64,000 bases of DNA from Microbacterium sp. MYb66. GTDB taxonomy: Bacteria > Actinomycetota > Actinomycetes > Actinomycetales > Microbacteriaceae. Numbering within the stretch: the first letter of the stretch is position 1; every line of letters starts with the position of its first letter. The stretch is taken from assembly GCF_002979435.1 (NCBI RefSeq), contig NZ_PCOV01000002.1, positions 1 through 64,000 of the forward strand, in the 5' to 3' direction. A program made the translations under genes and the position numbers. Positions 63,982 to 64,000 of the stretch are shown here, in pieces. The notes under the pieces are model-generated. The model did no database searches and had not been told where the DNA came from. It saw only the letters and a list, made by a program, of their open reading frames with translations.

Positions 63982-64000
63982 ATGCGCACGATCCTCAACA
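63982..64000 (+). CDS. Start of a probable YccF-like membrane protein (partial)
   Basis: Only the first six codons are inside the window: MRTILN. YccF-domain membrane proteins of actinobacteria commonly begin this way, but six residues cannot prove it. CACAAT lies exactly 6 nt before the ATG, the same spacing as other leaderless genes here, which supports the start. Confidence 0.35.

Overview
The window is high-GC, densely coded actinobacterial chromosome. Gene content and order point to Microbacteriaceae, most likely Microbacterium or a close relative: a PerM-type membrane protein next to purN-purH, monomeric isocitrate dehydrogenase, SseB, DUF2510 and DUF1684 proteins, LAxTG wall sorting, and AAA-poor leaderless promoters. 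This assignment is inference. I saw no tRNA, rRNA, CRISPR array, insertion sequence or prophage.

Layout. 0.3-4.5 kb: a very large sigma factor fused to a zinc anti-sigma-like module and membrane/exterior tail, a YrdB-like membrane protein, a GlcD-type FAD oxidase and a NUDIX hydrolase. 4.5-12.5 kb: an amino-sugar and D-amino-acid salvage locus on the minus strand (nagB, ROK sugar kinase, ROK regulator, a one-chain D-aminoacylase/GH20 hexosaminidase, a D-serine-dehydratase-like PLP enzyme) with ridA divergent. 12.6-17.1 kb: L,D-transpeptidase, icd, GNAT. 17.2-23.2 kb: coiled-coil membrane protein, a heterodimeric ABC exporter preceded by a 21-codon leader ORF and hairpin, and a membrane-dipeptidase homologue. 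23.4-25.4 kb: ogt and an Ada/AlkA fusion. 25.5-36.7 kb: an organosulfur region with an SsuABC-type importer, three luciferase-like (LLM) monooxygenases, a MetX-like acyltransferase, a cysteine-synthase-like enzyme, a GNAT and an alpha/beta hydrolase. 36.8-42.0 kb: purH, purN, PerM-like protein and an NCS2 purine permease. 42.1-49.98 kb: VOC/TetR pair, sucCD, DUF2510 protein, TetR/acyl-CoA dehydrogenase pair, MFS/AraC pair. 50-58.4 kb: GNAT, an unrecognised Cys-tailed protein, a phytoene-desaturase-like flavoprotein, LigC-type ligase and LigD-type polymerase, SseB, PcrA/UvrD helicase. 58.5-64 kb: a 1040-residue wall-anchored lamin-tail/phytase-like protein, a two-gene ABC transporter, and the first six codons of a probable YccF gene.

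How genes work together. The 4.5-12.5 kb locus joins N-acetylhexosamine release, sugar phosphorylation and deamination with N-acyl-D-amino-acid hydrolysis, D-amino-acid deamination and RidA clean-up of enamine/imine products. It reads as salvage of cell-wall or chitin-derived material, probably under the local ROK repressor, whose candidate operators are visible. The sulfur region can import organosulfur compounds, cleave C-S bonds with flavin monooxygenases, and rebuild cysteine or methionine precursors. Three regulator/target pairs carry visible dyads.

Two architectural features recur. Many genes start at a fixed distance (6 nt) from a TAGNCT-like -10 box, which implies leaderless transcripts. 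Operon genes are commonly joined by ATGA overlaps. The best candidates for new biology are the D-aminoacylase-GH20 fusion locus, the leader-peptide-controlled ABC exporter, the single-chain sigma/anti-sigma membrane protein and the GNAT-LLM-cysteine-synthase unit.
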